Notes under the pieces: generated by a model
Seen by the model: only the letters and a program-made list of their open reading frames with translations
Told to the model about the DNA's origin: nothing
Databases searched by the model: none
In this document: positions 17,368 through 27,780 of the stretch, piece by piece
How the letters are laid out: every line of letters begins with the position of its first letter
Numbering within the stretch: the first letter of the stretch is position 1
Program-made: the position numbers and the translations under genes
DNA from: Paeniglutamicibacter quisquiliarum
GTDB lineage: Bacteria; Actinomycetota; Actinomycetes; Actinomycetales; Micrococcaceae
Length of the DNA stretch: 64,000 bases
Assembly (NCBI RefSeq): GCF_019084045.1
Contig: NZ_JAHRED010000014.1
Coordinates: forward strand, 33,824-97,823
Direction: 5' to 3'

Positions 17368-17754
17368 ATGAGCGAGAAAACCCCACAGAACATGAAGCCG
17401 GCGACTGCCGCAAAGAAATTGGGCATCTACCTGCCCGCAGCTCCGGCCGAGTTCCAGGAGGGTCCGGTGTCCCGGGCCGAGCTCGACGAAATGCTGGCGA
17501 ACCCGCCCGCGTGGCTTGAGGAATTGCGGGCCAACGGCCCGCATCCGCGCCCGGTCGTGGCGCACAAATTGAACGTGTCGATTTCCGGCCTGGCCCGGGC
17601 GGAAATCACCGAGGCGCTGACCACCGCGGAAATCGAGGCCTTGCTGGCCGATCGCCCGCAGTGGCTGCAGGATGAGCGCGCCTCGCTCGCCGCGGTGCGC
17701 GCCGAGGAAAAGCGTGTCCGTGATGCTGCGGCCGCCGAAGGCGACCGCAGCTAA
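17368..17754 (+). CDS. DUF5997 family protein
   Basis: A 128-residue soluble protein of unknown function, matching the actinobacterial DUF5997 family as I recall it: TAAKKLGIYLPAAPAEFQ near the N-terminus, VSRAELDEMLANPPAWL, and PVVAHKLNVSISGLARAEIT in the middle. The last of these looks like a helix-turn-helix-type segment, but I cannot prove it. A charged helix forms the C-terminus. It is divergent from the LysR effector-domain protein with a palindrome between them. Confidence 0.8.
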   Translation: MSEKTPQNMKPATAAKKLGIYLPAAPAEFQEGPVSRAELDEMLANPPAWLEELRANGPHPRPVVAHKLNVSISGLARAEITEALTTAEIEALLADRPQWLQDERASLAAVRAEEKRVRDAAAAEGDRS

Positions 17755-17781
17755 TCAGAAACGAATCAGGGCCGTGGGGTC

Positions 17782-18213
17782 TTACTTCACGGTCTTGACG
17801 ATGTAGACATCGCACGGGGCTGCGTGTGCCACGGAGGTGGCCACGGAGCCAAGCACGCGGCCCAGGCCCTTCATGCCGACGTTGCCAACCACGATCAGGG
17901 TGGCGTTCAGGCGCTCGGCCTCGGCGACGAGCACTTCCTGCGGCTTGCCGTGCGCGGCGCTTGCGGTGATCTTGGCGCTCGGCTCGGTGATGCGCAGCCC
18001 GGCCGCGCACTGCTCGGCGACCTTTCCTGCCTGCTCCGCGTCGTCAAGGATCCAGGTGTCGGTGCCGATCTTCACGACCTCGGTGTTGTCCGAGGTGTGG
18101 GCGGTCACGACAACCAGTTCCGCATCCATGCTGGTGGCGATGCGTGCCGCGCGTTCGGCGGCCCGCTGTGCGGTTTCGCTGCCGTCAACACCGACGATGA
18201 TGGTTTCTGCCAT
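17782..18213 (-). CDS. Universal stress protein (UspA family)
   Basis: A 143-residue single-domain Usp. The N-terminal strand IIVGVDGSE and the C-terminal nucleotide-binding loop GNVGMKGLGRVLGSVATSV (G-2x-G-9x-GS type) predict ATP binding and a dimer. VAHAAPCDVYIVK closes the fold. It is a cytoplasmic stress or energy-status protein. It is convergent with the DUF5997 gene, with a gap of 27 bp. Confidence 0.92.
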   Translation of the reverse strand: MAETIIVGVDGSETAQRAAERAARIATSMDAELVVVTAHTSDNTEVVKIGTDTWILDDAEQAGKVAEQCAAGLRITEPSAKITASAAHGKPQEVLVAEAERLNATLIVVGNVGMKGLGRVLGSVATSVAHAAPCDVYIVKTVK

Positions 18214-18273
18214 GTTCTGACGCTCCTTTTGGTGTGGCCACCTGCGGCGGCCGGGGTTGGGTGGGAAAACTGT

Positions 18274-18972
18274 CTAGGAAATATTCTGCCGGAGGAAGTC
18301 AACTGCCCGATCCCACGCCAGGCGCGCGGCCTCGGGCCGGTAGTTGCCCGACGGGTTCTCGTCGTTGTGGAAGGCGTGCGGGGCGTCGTAATAGTGGAAC
18401 ACGACCTCGGACCCGGATTCGGCGCGGATCTGCGCCTCCTGGGCATGCGCCTTCGCCACGGGGTAGGAAGAGTCGTCGTTGGCGTAGTGTCCCTGGATCT
18501 TGGCCCGTACCCCCGCATAGCTTCGCGGTACGCCCTGGCCGACCCCGTAGAAGGGAACGGCTGCGGAGATCTTCTCCCCCTGCTGCGCGGCAAGCGCCAG
18601 CACAAATCCGCCGCCCATGCAGAACCCGATCGTTCCGAGGGCGGAGCCGGTGACGGCCTCGAGGTCCAGCAGGTAGTCGACGGCACCTGCAAGCAGCCTC
18701 GCCCCGAGCTCCTCGGGCAGCTTCGCCATCATTTCCGCGGCCTCCGCGCCGCCGTGGGCGACCGAGCCACCGTAGAGGTCGGGTGCCAGGGCAACAAAGC
18801 CCTCCGCCGCCAGACGGTCGGCCACGTCGCGGATGTGGTCGGTCAATCCCCACCATTCCTGGATGACGATGATGCCCGGGCCCCTGCCGCCCTCGGGCAA
18901 GGCGAGGTATCCGTGAGCGGTCTGCCCCTCGGAGGGAAACGAAACGTTCTGGCGCGCTGTCTGGGAAGGCAT
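18274..18972 (-). CDS. Dienelactone hydrolase family protein
   Basis: A 232-residue alpha/beta hydrolase. The cysteine nucleophile Cys118 in GFCMGGG, Glu39 in IVIQEWWG and the PHAFHND histidine segment are the dienelactone-hydrolase pattern. The family reaction opens dienelactones to maleylacetate, but many members are general carboxyl-ester hydrolases, and no aromatic-degradation genes lie nearby. It is divergent from the aquaporin gene. Confidence 0.9.
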   Translation of the reverse strand: MPSQTARQNVSFPSEGQTAHGYLALPEGGRGPGIIVIQEWWGLTDHIRDVADRLAAEGFVALAPDLYGGSVAHGGAEAAEMMAKLPEELGARLLAGAVDYLLDLEAVTGSALGTIGFCMGGGFVLALAAQQGEKISAAVPFYGVGQGVPRSYAGVRAKIQGHYANDDSSYPVAKAHAQEAQIRAESGSEVVFHYYDAPHAFHNDENPSGNYRPEAARLAWDRAVDFLRQNIS

Positions 18973-19237
18973 GGGACCGGCTGCTCCTGCTCTGCATGTC
19001 TTGGTGGCGATGAAAAAGCTTGAACGTCTCCCAGTCTATGCACCGGTATCGGGCGCCTCGCCGTGAATCGCCGGTAGTTTCCTCACATCGGTGCCTCCCC
19101 GCCGGAACCGGAACCGTGTATTGGCGATGAATTTCCCCTTTCAAATGATGAATTTTCGCCGGGGGTAGTGACCTCGGGGCCCTGGGCGGCATACGGTGGG
19201 GTGACAAAACCGTGCACTTTCAAGTTTGGAGCAAACG

Positions 19238-20056
19238 ATGTCCCATCCCATGTCATCGCGTTTGGCAGCCGAGTTTCTCGGTACCGGCGTACTTGTTTTT
19301 GGAGGGTGTGGCGCCGCCATATTCTCGGCCAAGGTTGTCGCATCCAACACCATTAACATGGGGATCGGATTCCTCGGAGTGGCCCTCGCCTTCGGCCTGA
19401 CGGTTCTGGTCATGGTCTATGCGGTCGGCCACATCTCCGGCGGGCATTTCAACCCGGCGGTGACCCTGGGCGCCGCATTGGCCGGTCGGGTTGAGTGGAA
19501 GGCCGTGCCCGCGTACATGGCCACGCAGATCGTTGGAGCCTCGGTCGCAGGTTTGGCACTCTTTGCCATCGCCACCGGGAAACACGGCTTTGATCCGGTC
19601 GCCTCCGGCTTCGCCACCAACGGATATGCGGACCGCTCCCCCGACGGCTACAGCATGCTTGCCGCCCTGCTCGTGGAAATCATCCTGACTGCGGTGTTCC
19701 TCTATGTCATTCTCGGCTCCACCGATGAGCGGGCACCCAAGGGATTTGCCGGAATATCCATCGGCCTCACACTGACCCTGATCCACCTGGTGTCCATCCC
19801 GATCACCAACACCTCCGTCAACCCGGCCCGCTCGCTGGGTGTGGCCTGGTTTGCCGGACCGGACGCACTCGGCCAGGTCTGGCTGTTCATCGTCGCCCCG
19901 CTGATTGGCGCGGCCATTGCGGGACTTACCTATCCCTTGCTGTTCGCCTCGCCGCTGATTGAATCCGCATTGAAGTCCTCGACCGATGATCCGGATCCCA
20001 CTCTTTCGGAGGACGCCACCGCGGCCGAGGCCAATGCGGACAGCGACGCCAGATAG
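19238..20056 (+). CDS. aqpZ: Aquaporin Z-type water channel (MIP family)
   Basis: A 272-residue six-span channel. Both NPA boxes are intact, in GGHFNPAVT and SVNPARS, with the Arg of the selectivity filter following the second box. The first span starts [20 protein letters not shown]. The acidic C-terminal tail of about 35 residues ([20 protein letters not shown]) is cytoplasmic. I chose the ATG at 19238 with GGAG seven bases upstream over a TTG at 19226. Upstream, GATGAATTT occurs twice 22 bp apart (about 19125 and 19147), which might be a regulator site. Confidence 0.9.
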   Translation: MSHPMSSRLAAEFLGTGVLVFGGCGAAIFSAKVVASNTINMGIGFLGVALAFGLTVLVMVYAVGHISGGHFNPAVTLGAALAGRVEWKAVPAYMATQIVGASVAGLALFAIATGKHGFDPVASGFATNGYADRSPDGYSMLAALLVEIILTAVFLYVILGSTDERAPKGFAGISIGLTLTLIHLVSIPITNTSVNPARSLGVAWFAGPDALGQVWLFIVAPLIGAAIAGLTYPLLFASPLIESALKSSTDDPDPTLSEDATAAEANADSDAR

Positions 20057-20163
20057 ATTCCTGGCATTCACCGTCCACTGACGCCGCGCAACGGGTACCG
20101 GCCGGGCGCGCACGCCGGCCGGCGCCCGGAACCGGGGCCGTCAACCACTGGCCGCAGCAAACA

Positions 20164-20195
20164 AAACACCCCCGGTCCAAGGACCGGGGGTGTTT
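20164..20195 (-). terminator. Intrinsic terminator after tRNA-Leu
   Basis: AAACACCCCCGGTCC and GGACCGGGGGTGTTT form a perfect 15-bp stem with an AA loop. It starts nine bases beyond the tRNA 3' end, on the tRNA strand. Confidence 0.9.
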
Positions 20196-20203
20196 CCCAT
20201 ATG

Positions 20204-20287
<84 letters not shown>

Positions 20288-20571
20288 ATATTCACTGCTG
20301 TTTTCGTCGATGACTTCAACAGCGAGATCAATCATATACACAGGTTGCCCGGATCCACTAATCCACGGCATCTTTGTGATCAGGGCCACGTTGGGGCAAC
20401 CATTGGCACCGTCCATTCGTTGGGGAACTGAGGGCCGCTTTCACCACATTTCGACCCACATGATTTTCAAGCCAAGTAGTATCGAACAAGGCGCAAGGCA
20501 TCAACGCTCTGCGACGCAATGCCAATAACCGTGCAACCACACGCGTTAGAACCAGTGAAGGGAGCGAAGCG

Positions 20572-21318
20572 ATGGGCCTCATCGACAATGTTGAGCGCGG
20601 ACTTGAAAAGCTTGTCACCAGCGTCTTCCGCGGCTCCGGCAGTTCCGAGGTCAAGCCCGTGGAGATCGCTTCACGCCTGCGCAACCAGATGGATGCGAAG
20701 TCGCTGACCATTTCCCAGGCCCGAACCCTGGCGCCGAACCTCTTCACGATCCGCCTGGCGGACGCCGATTTCGCCAGGGCTCGGGAATGGGGCGCCCCGC
20801 TCGCCAGGGAACTCTGCACGACCGCCCTGGACCACGCCAAGAGCCAGGGCTACACCCTGCAGGGCTCCGTCGAGGTGAATTTTCGCAAGGACAGTGAGCT
20901 CCGGCCGGGTGGCTTTGAGATCGATGCCACCTTCTCGGAGGCCTCGGCCACCGAGGTGCGCAATTCCCCCGCCGCACCGCCGGCGCCGCCCACCCCTCCG
21001 CGCGGGGCATCCAAGATGCGGCCAGTGCTCGACATCGCCGGCCAGCGCTACGCCTTGAACCATCCCAACATTGTCTTGGGACGTTCGGCGGAAACCGACA
21101 TTCCCATTGAGGATCCCGGCGTTTCACGCCGGCACCTGAAGATCGAGCAGCGTGGCACGACGACGTGGGCAGTTGACATGGGCTCCACCAACGGGAGTTT
21201 CGTCAATGGCCAGAAAATCGTCGGCGAAACGGAGCTGCACGACGGCTCCAACATCGCCATGGGGCAAACGCGCATCATCTTCAGACTCCTCCCCCAATCG
21301 CAAGGAGACCGTGCGTGA
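20572..21318 (+). CDS. fhaA: FHA-domain protein FhaA (DUF3662 + FHA)
   Basis: A 248-residue cytoplasmic protein. Residues 1-115 form the DUF3662 domain (MGLIDNVERGLEKLV at the start). A Pro/Ala linker (about 130-145) leads to a C-terminal FHA domain with VLGRSAETDIPI, the phosphothreonine-binding SRRHLKI, and GSTNGSFVNG. In actinobacteria FhaA binds proteins phosphorylated by PknA/PknB and links them to peptidoglycan synthesis. It is the first gene of the fhaA-to-pknB operon. About 280 bp upstream of the start hold no gene. Confidence 0.95.
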   Translation: MGLIDNVERGLEKLVTSVFRGSGSSEVKPVEIASRLRNQMDAKSLTISQARTLAPNLFTIRLADADFARAREWGAPLARELCTTALDHAKSQGYTLQGSVEVNFRKDSELRPGGFEIDATFSEASATEVRNSPAAPPAPPTPPRGASKMRPVLDIAGQRYALNHPNIVLGRSAETDIPIEDPGVSRRHLKIEQRGTTTWAVDMGSTNGSFVNGQKIVGETELHDGSNIAMGQTRIIFRLLPQSQGDRA

Positions 21319-21797
21319 ACGACCTAGTGTTCACCGTGCTGCGGCTCGGATTTCTCATTTTGCTCTGGCTGCTCGTCTTGAGCATCGTGGGCGCGCTTCG
21401 GCGCGATCTTGCCATCGGCAGCAGGGCACGTGTCGGCGGCCCGTCCGCCCGGGAAATCCGCAAGGACCCCTCGCTGGCCTCGCCGCCCGAGGCCCCCGCC
21501 AAGCAGCAGGCCAAGACGCTGGCAATCCTGGAGGGACCGCTGACCGGCCTCGAACACCAGCTCACGGCCAGCCCGGTCCTGTTGGGCCGCGCCCAGGAGG
21601 CGTCGATCGTGCTCGAGGACGACTACGCCTCCGGCCGCCATGCACGCCTGTTCCCCCAGGGAACCCGTTGGTTCATCGAGGATCTGGGGTCGACCAACGG
21701 CACGTTCCTGGGTGAAGCCCAGCTCACCCGCGCCCAGCCGGTTGAACTCGGCCAGAAGATCCGGATCGGCAAGACGGTCATGGAGTTGAGGCCCTAG
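21315..21797 (+). CDS. fhaB: FHA-domain membrane protein FhaB (FipA)
   Basis: 160 residues: an N-terminal membrane span (LVFTVLRLGFLILLWLLVLS), a linker, and a C-terminal FHA domain with LLGRAQEASIVLEDDYASGRHARL and LGSTNGTFLG. It is a phosphothreonine reader for the PknA/PknB system and a cell-division partner in relatives. The GTG start overlaps the fhaA stop (GTGA), giving coupled translation. Confidence 0.95.
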   Translation: MNDLVFTVLRLGFLILLWLLVLSIVGALRRDLAIGSRARVGGPSAREIRKDPSLASPPEAPAKQQAKTLAILEGPLTGLEHQLTASPVLLGRAQEASIVLEDDYASGRHARLFPQGTRWFIEDLGSTNGTFLGEAQLTRAQPVELGQKIRIGKTVMELRP

Positions 21798-21799
21798 AC

Positions 21800-23221
21800 A
21801 TGGCGTTGATGCTGAAGTTTGCGGCGCGGAGCGATGTTGGCAAGGTCCGGTCCAAGAATGACGACTCCGCCTATGTGGGACGCTACCTGGCCGTGGTGGC
21901 CGACGGCATGGGCGGGCACGTCGGCGGCGATGTCGCCAGCGCCTCCACCGTGCTGGACCTCGTCCACCTGGATGTCCCCGAGACACCCGAGGCCGAAACG
22001 GTGCTGCCCGATGAAATCCAGGCGGCAAACCTTGTCCTAAACGAACTGGTGAATGCCAATCCCAAGCTCTCGGGAATGGGCACCACCGTCACCGCCATGC
22101 TGTTGACCGGCGACGTGCTGCAATTCGCGCACATCGGCGACTCGCGGGCGTACCGCCTGAAGAACGACGTGTTCGAGCAGATCAGCCACGACCATACATT
22201 CGTCCAGCGTCTGGTCGACGAGGGCCGCCTGCGTCCCGAGGAAGCGGAGCTGCACCCCCACAAGAACGTGCTGCTGCGCGTGCTGGGCGATTCGGACGCG
22301 AGCCCGGAACTCGATGTCAACCAATACCCGGTCGAGGCCGGGGAGCGCTGGATGCTGTGTTCCGACGGCCTAAACGCCGTGGTGCCCGATTCAATCACCG
22401 AACGCATCATGCGCGGCACCGCCTCCCTCGAGGAGACGGTTGAGGACCTCGTCGAAACGACGTTGGCCCACGGGTCCCCGGACAACGTGACCATCGTCGT
22501 CTTTGAGGTCGTCGAGGACGACGGCGCCGCCGAGCCGCTGCCGGCCGAGACCGAGACCCCGGCCAACGAGCCGGCACCGGACACCGGCCAGCTCAACATT
22601 GCCGCCGGTGGAGACCTTGAAGCCAGCGCTGCCCTGATCCGCCACGAGATGTCCAAGCGTCCGCACCTGTTGGTTGGAGCGGCCGAATTGGCCACCCAGA
22701 CCGGCAAGATCCCGGTCGTCACCCAGCGCTCGGGCGAAAAGCGCGCCGCGGCGATCCTCACGCACAAGACTCCCGCCGCGCAGGCATCGGCGGAACAGGA
22801 CGAATTCGCGGCCCTGGACCGCAGGCCCCGGCGCTGGCTCGTGCCGACCTTCCTGGCGCTCATGGCATTGATCCTTGCCGCGGTCTGCGGCTGGGGCTAC
22901 CTGTGGACGCAAACCCAGTATTTCGTGGGCAACCAGGATGGGCACGTGGCAATCTTCAAGGGCGTTTCACAGGACCTCGGTCCGCTGAAGCTCTCGCATG
23001 TCGACACGGTGACCGAGATTCCCCTGGATGCCCTCCCCCAGTACACGCAACAGCGCATTGACGCCGCCCTGCCGGCACGGGACCTCGCACATGCCCAGAC
23101 GATGATCGGAGAGCTGATGGTGACGGCCAAGCAACGCTGCCCCGTTGTCGTTCCGGAAAACCCAGGCGAGGCCGGGACCCTGCCGATCCTGCCCCCTTAC
23201 TGCCAGGAGATCAGACCGTGA
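21800..23221 (+). CDS. pstP: PP2C-family Ser/Thr phosphatase PstP
   Basis: A 473-residue membrane-anchored phosphatase that reverses PknA/PknB phosphorylation. The catalytic domain (1-240) has SDVGKVRSKNDDS, VVADGMGGHVGG, HIGDSRAYRL, and GSPDNVTIVV, which supply the metal-binding aspartates. A flexible linker leads to one membrane span (about 346-370) and a short outer domain ending near the C-terminus. Gap to fhaB is 2 bp. Confidence 0.95.
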   Translation: MALMLKFAARSDVGKVRSKNDDSAYVGRYLAVVADGMGGHVGGDVASASTVLDLVHLDVPETPEAETVLPDEIQAANLVLNELVNANPKLSGMGTTVTAMLLTGDVLQFAHIGDSRAYRLKNDVFEQISHDHTFVQRLVDEGRLRPEEAELHPHKNVLLRVLGDSDASPELDVNQYPVEAGERWMLCSDGLNAVVPDSITERIMRGTASLEETVEDLVETTLAHGSPDNVTIVVFEVVEDDGAAEPLPAETETPANEPAPDTGQLNIAAGGDLEASAALIRHEMSKRPHLLVGAAELATQTGKIPVVTQRSGEKRAAAILTHKTPAAQASAEQDEFAALDRRPRRWLVPTFLALMALILAAVCGWGYLWTQTQYFVGNQDGHVAIFKGVSQDLGPLKLSHVDTVTEIPLDALPQYTQQRIDAALPARDLAHAQTMIGELMVTAKQRCPVVVPENPGEAGTLPILPPYCQEIRP

Positions 23222-24624
23222 GCGAGCTGGAAACCGCACCCGTCCCCCGCCGCAACATGGAACTGCTGTTGCTCCTGCTGGCATTGGCGGTTGCCATGGG
23301 CGCCTACTACCTCGTGGGCATCAACAGCGATGACGGGCCGAGTCAGGAATTCATCACCCAGGGCCTGTTCCTGGCCGGGCTGGCCTTGGTCTTCCACGTC
23401 ATCCTGCGCATCTGGGCAAAGTATGCCGATCCGGTGATACTTCCCGTCACCGTTGCCCTCAACGGCATCGGCCTGGCCATGATCCATCGTATTGACCTGG
23501 CCCGCAACGACGACCAGGCATTCCGCCAGATCCTCTGGACCGGGGTTGCGATGGCCGTGGCCTGCGTAACGCTGTGGGCCATCCGCGACCACCGCGTGCT
23601 GCGCCGCTTCACCTACATTGCGCTGGCGGTCTCGGTATTGCTGCTGCTGCTGCCGCTGATTCCCAAGGTCGGCGTGGTGCTGAACGGTGCCCGGATCTGG
23701 GTGCATTTCTTTGGCCTGTCATTCCAGCCAGGCGAGCTGGCCAAGATCACCCTGGCTATATTCTTCGCCGGCTATTTGTCCTCGAACCGCGAACTGATCC
23801 TGTTGGCCGGCCGCAAGATCGGCCCCTTGCAGCTGCCCCGCGCCCGGGACCTTGGCCCGATGGTCGTCGCCTGGCTGGTGAGCATCGGCGTGTTGGTAGT
23901 CCAGCGCGACCTAGGCTCCTCCATCCTCTTCTTCGGCTTGTTCATGGTGATGATCTACGTCGCCACGGCACGCGTGAGCTGGATCGTCATCGGCACCCTG
24001 ATGCTGGTCGGCGGTGGCATCTTCGCCTACCTGACCATGAGCCACGTAACCCGGCGCATCGACGGCTGGCTCAACGCCTTCGACCCCGATATCTACCACG
24101 CCAGCGGCGGCAGCCGGCAGATCGTCGAAGGGCTCTTCGGTCTCGCCAACGGCGGGTTGATGGGAACCGGCCTGGGTAACGGCAGCCCCTACATGGTGCC
24201 CCTGGCCAACAGCGACATGATCGTCGCCTCCCTCGGGGAGGAACTTGGGCTCATCGGCCTGAGTGCCATCGTGCTGCTCTACCTGATCCTGGTCAGTCGC
24301 GGCATGCGTGCCGCCCTGGGATCGCGCGACACCTTTGGCAAGCTGCTGGCCACCGGGCTGTCCTTCACCATCGGGCTGCAGTGCTTCGTGGTGATCGGCG
24401 GCGTCACGCGCCTGATCCCTTTGACGGGACTCACCACGCCGTTCATGGCCGCCGGCGGTTCCTCCCTGCTCTCGAACTGGATCATTGTTGCCTTGCTGCT
24501 GCTGATTTCGCACAATTCACGCCGTCCCATGCTCTCCGGCGTCTCGGCCACGGCGGAGGTGGCCACCAAGGCTCCCCGCCGTTCCCGGGGCCTCCTTGAG
24601 TCGCTGAAGGAGACCAAGCGATGA
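23218..24624 (+). CDS. rodA: FtsW/RodA/SpoVE-family glycosyltransferase (RodA)
   Basis: A 468-residue SEDS protein with about ten membrane spans that polymerises lipid II into glycan strands. FQPGELAKITLAIFFAGYL, the QRDLGSSILFFGLFMVMIY segment with its essential acidic residue, and GLTTPFMAAGGSSLLSNW are family signatures. GTG overlaps the pstP stop (GTGA). It works as a pair with the class B PBP encoded next. Confidence 0.95.
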   Translation: MSELETAPVPRRNMELLLLLLALAVAMGAYYLVGINSDDGPSQEFITQGLFLAGLALVFHVILRIWAKYADPVILPVTVALNGIGLAMIHRIDLARNDDQAFRQILWTGVAMAVACVTLWAIRDHRVLRRFTYIALAVSVLLLLLPLIPKVGVVLNGARIWVHFFGLSFQPGELAKITLAIFFAGYLSSNRELILLAGRKIGPLQLPRARDLGPMVVAWLVSIGVLVVQRDLGSSILFFGLFMVMIYVATARVSWIVIGTLMLVGGGIFAYLTMSHVTRRIDGWLNAFDPDIYHASGGSRQIVEGLFGLANGGLMGTGLGNGSPYMVPLANSDMIVASLGEELGLIGLSAIVLLYLILVSRGMRAALGSRDTFGKLLATGLSFTIGLQCFVVIGGVTRLIPLTGLTTPFMAAGGSSLLSNWIIVALLLLISHNSRRPMLSGVSATAEVATKAPRRSRGLLESLKETKR

Positions 24625-26069
24625 ACCAAGCCATTCGCAACACCTGGATCGCCGTGATGCTGCTGTTCGTGCTCAGCCTCGGCGCGCTGAGCTACGTCCA
24701 GTTCCTGGCCTCGGAGGACCTGAACGACAACGCGCTGAACAAGCGCCAGCTGTTCCGTGAATTCGATCTTCCGCGCGGCGCCATCTTGGTCGACGGCAAG
24801 CCCATTGCCGAGTCCAAGCCTTCGGAGGGGCAGTTCAAGTACCAGCGCGTCTACACCGATCCCGAGCTTTATTCGCACCTGACCGGCTTCTACTCGCTGT
24901 CCAATGGTTCGACTCAGCTCGAATCCGAGATGAACGAGGAATTGACCGGCCAGAGCCAGGACCAGTTCTTCGACCGCGTGATCAACCTGTTCTCCGGCAA
25001 GGCCAACGAGGGCGCCTCGGTCGAGCTCACCATCGACGGCGAGCTGCAGAAGCTGGTCTACGACCTGATCCCCGACGGAACCCTCGGGACCATCATCGTG
25101 TCCGAGCCCAAGACCGGAAACATCCTGGCCATGGCGTCCAAGCCCAGCTACGACACCAACAAGCTGGCGGTGCACAGCTCCAGCCAGGCCGCGGCCAACA
25201 TGAAGGAGTTGTTGAAGGTCAACGGGCTGAGCCCCTACCGGAACCCGGCCATCGGCAACCTCACGGCCCCCGGGTCCACCTTCAAGATCTTCGACATGGT
25301 TGCCGCCCTGGAATCCGGGAAGTACACCGCCGACACGGTCCTGAAGAATCCCCCGAGCGTGACCCTTCCGGGAACCAAGACGCCGCTGAAGAACTTCTAC
25401 GGCGGCAACTGCGCGGCGATCCCCGAGGCAACATTCGCGGACATCGTGTCCCAAAGCTGCAACACCCCCTTCGTGGGCATCAGCGAGGACCTGGGCAGGG
25501 GACCATTCGAGGACGTCACCGAGCGCTTCGGCTTCGGCCAGCAGCTGGAGATCCCGATGCGCGTGGTGCCCAGCGTCTTCCCCCCGGATCTCGACCCGGC
25601 CGCGCTCGGCCAGTCGGTGATTGGCGAGCGCGACGTGCGCGCCACTGCCATGCAGATGAACATGGCCGCCATGGGCATCGCCAACGACGGGGTGATCATG
25701 CAGCCGAACCTGGTCAAGCAGGTCATTGCCCCGGACCTGAGGGTGCTTTCGGAAAGCAAACCCAAGGAATTCAGCACCGCGACCAGCAAGGAGGTCGCCG
25801 ACCAGGTCACCGACCTGATGCGCGGCCCGGTCAAGAACGGCACGGCGGTCCGGGCCCAGGTCCCGGGACTGGACGTTGCGGCGAAGACCGGAACCTCGGT
25901 AATCCCCGGCGGCCAGGGCCTCGTGAACTCCTGGATCACCGGGTTCGCACCGGCGGACGACCCGCAGGTCGCGGTGACAATTGTGTTTGAAAAAATTGAT
26001 TTCAAGACTGGTTCCTCGTTGACCAGTCCCAACCTGAAGAAGATTCTAGAGGCGGTGTTCAACCAGTGA
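24621..26069 (+). CDS. pbpA: Penicillin-binding protein A (class B transpeptidase)
   Basis: A 482-residue transpeptidase anchored by one N-terminal span (about 8-28). The active-site triad motifs are complete: SxxK with Ser219 in [10 protein letters not shown], SxN at Ser279 in SQSCN, and KTG from Lys422 in AAKTGTSV. It cross-links the glycan made by RodA. The ATG overlaps the rodA stop by 4 bases. Confidence 0.95.
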   Translation: MNQAIRNTWIAVMLLFVLSLGALSYVQFLASEDLNDNALNKRQLFREFDLPRGAILVDGKPIAESKPSEGQFKYQRVYTDPELYSHLTGFYSLSNGSTQLESEMNEELTGQSQDQFFDRVINLFSGKANEGASVELTIDGELQKLVYDLIPDGTLGTIIVSEPKTGNILAMASKPSYDTNKLAVHSSSQAAANMKELLKVNGLSPYRNPAIGNLTAPGSTFKIFDMVAALESGKYTADTVLKNPPSVTLPGTKTPLKNFYGGNCAAIPEATFADIVSQSCNTPFVGISEDLGRGPFEDVTERFGFGQQLEIPMRVVPSVFPPDLDPAALGQSVIGERDVRATAMQMNMAAMGIANDGVIMQPNLVKQVIAPDLRVLSESKPKEFSTATSKEVADQVTDLMRGPVKNGTAVRAQVPGLDVAAKTGTSVIPGGQGLVNSWITGFAPADDPQVAVTIVFEKIDFKTGSSLTSPNLKKILEAVFNQ

Positions 26070-27763
26070 GGCCAATTTCCGGTATCACCTTGGGCGGTCG
26101 ATACAAGTTGACCGACCGTATTGCCATTGGTGGCATGGGTGAGGTGTGGAGGGCCAGGGATCAGGTCCTTGGCCGCCTGGTGGCTATCAAGATCCTCAAG
26201 GAGGAATACACCGGCGACCCCGGATTCCTCCAGCGCTTCCGCGTCGAGGCCCGCCACACGGCCCTGCTGAACCACAACGGCATCGCTAGCGTCTTCGACT
26301 ACGGCGAGGAAGAGGGCTCTGCCTACCTGGTCATGGAATTGGTGCCCGGTCAGCCGCTGTCCACCATCATCGAGCGCGAACGGGTGCTTTCGCCCGACCG
26401 CACCCTGTCGATCATCTCGCAGACCGCCAAGGCGCTTGCCGCCGCCCACGTTCAGGGCTTGGTGCACCGCGACGTGAAGCCGGGCAACTTGCTGATGCTG
26501 CCCGACGGCCGCGTGAAGATCACCGACTTCGGCATTGCCCGCATTGCCGACCAGGTTCCCCTCACGGCCACCGGCCAGGTCATGGGAACCGCCCAGTACC
26601 TGGCCCCGGAGCAGGCCACCGGGCAGCAGGCCACGGGCAGCTCGGACATCTATGCCCTCGGCGTGATCGGCTACGAGTTGCTGGCCGGACGCCGCCCGTT
26701 CACCGGCGAGTCCCAAATCGCCATTGCCCTGGCCCAGGTCAACGACACCCCGCCGCCGCTGCCGGAAAACATCCCGGTGCCGGTCCGCTCGCTGGTGATG
26801 TCGATGCTCGCCAAGGACCCGGCCGACCGTCCGGCCGACGCCGAGGCCCTGGCCGTGGCCGCCGACGCCATCCGCGCCGGGAACCCGGAGACGGCTACGC
26901 TCGCCGTGCCCGGGATGCTGCTCTTTTCGGGTTCCGATGCCGCCACGCAGGCCATCAACCACACCCCGGTGACCCGGGGCAACGAGACCGTTGCGCTCCC
27001 TCCTGTCGGCCCGACGGCCGCAGCCCCGGCCACCAACGCGCTGCCGCAGGTGCCCGCACAGGGCACCGACAGCGCGGACTCCGATTCGTTCATGGGAGCC
27101 TCACAGCGCTGGGAGGACGAACCTGTTGACGAATATGAGACCGAGGTCGCCGACCGACGCACCCCGCAGAAGAAGCGCAACCCATGGACCGCGCCGCTGA
27201 TAGCGCTGATCGCCTTGGTGGTACTTGCGATCCTCGGCGCCTGGCTGTTCCCCCTGCTCACCGCCGACAACTCGCCGGAAACCAGCCAGAGCCCCACCAC
27301 CGCCACGACCCAGAGCAGCGAACCGACCTCGGAAACACCGTCCGAGACGCCGTCCGAAACACCCACCCCTACACCGACACCGACACCCACGCGCTCGAGC
27401 ACGCCCCCCGTCACCACGGTGGCGGTCCCCGGTTTGCTGGGCATGGACGAGGAACAGGCAATTTCGGAACTCGAGGCCCTTGGCCTGGAGCCGCGCGAGG
27501 GCCAGGCACAGGAAAACTCGCTGGCTGCGGGGACCGTGATTGCCCAGAGCCCCGTTGACGGCGCCAAGGTGACTCCGGGAACGACTGTCACCTACATCCT
27601 CTCGCTGGGCCCGGCGGAGCCGACACCCACCCCGACTCCGACCCCGACGGAAACTCCAAGCGAATCACCGACACCGCCCACGGAGAGCACCACGCCTACA
27701 ACCGAGACCACGTCATCGTCGGCGGCCGCCGGCGCAACCGGTTCGCCCACGGTGACCGAATAG
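26066..27763 (+). CDS. pknA: Serine/threonine protein kinase PknA with one PASTA domain
   Basis: A 565-residue receptor-type kinase. The kinase domain has the Gly-loop [14 protein letters not shown], Lys42, catalytic Asp136 in VHRDVKPGN and Asp154 of DFG. One membrane span lies at about 377-398. Outside the membrane comes a Ser/Thr/Pro-rich stretch with TPTPT runs, then a single PASTA-type domain (about 452-516), then a second Thr/Pro-rich tail. Mycobacterial PknA lacks PASTA domains, so the outer part is a lineage difference. The GTG start overlaps the pbpA stop. Confidence 0.93.
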   Translation: MRPISGITLGGRYKLTDRIAIGGMGEVWRARDQVLGRLVAIKILKEEYTGDPGFLQRFRVEARHTALLNHNGIASVFDYGEEEGSAYLVMELVPGQPLSTIIERERVLSPDRTLSIISQTAKALAAAHVQGLVHRDVKPGNLLMLPDGRVKITDFGIARIADQVPLTATGQVMGTAQYLAPEQATGQQATGSSDIYALGVIGYELLAGRRPFTGESQIAIALAQVNDTPPPLPENIPVPVRSLVMSMLAKDPADRPADAEALAVAADAIRAGNPETATLAVPGMLLFSGSDAATQAINHTPVTRGNETVALPPVGPTAAAPATNALPQVPAQGTDSADSDSFMGASQRWEDEPVDEYETEVADRRTPQKKRNPWTAPLIALIALVVLAILGAWLFPLLTADNSPETSQSPTTATTQSSEPTSETPSETPSETPTPTPTPTPTRSSTPPVTTVAVPGLLGMDEEQAISELEALGLEPREGQAQENSLAAGTVIAQSPVDGAKVTPGTTVTYILSLGPAEPTPTPTPTPTETPSESPTPPTESTTPTTETTSSSAAAGATGSPTVTE

Positions 27764-27780
27764 ATGATGGTGTTTTCACA

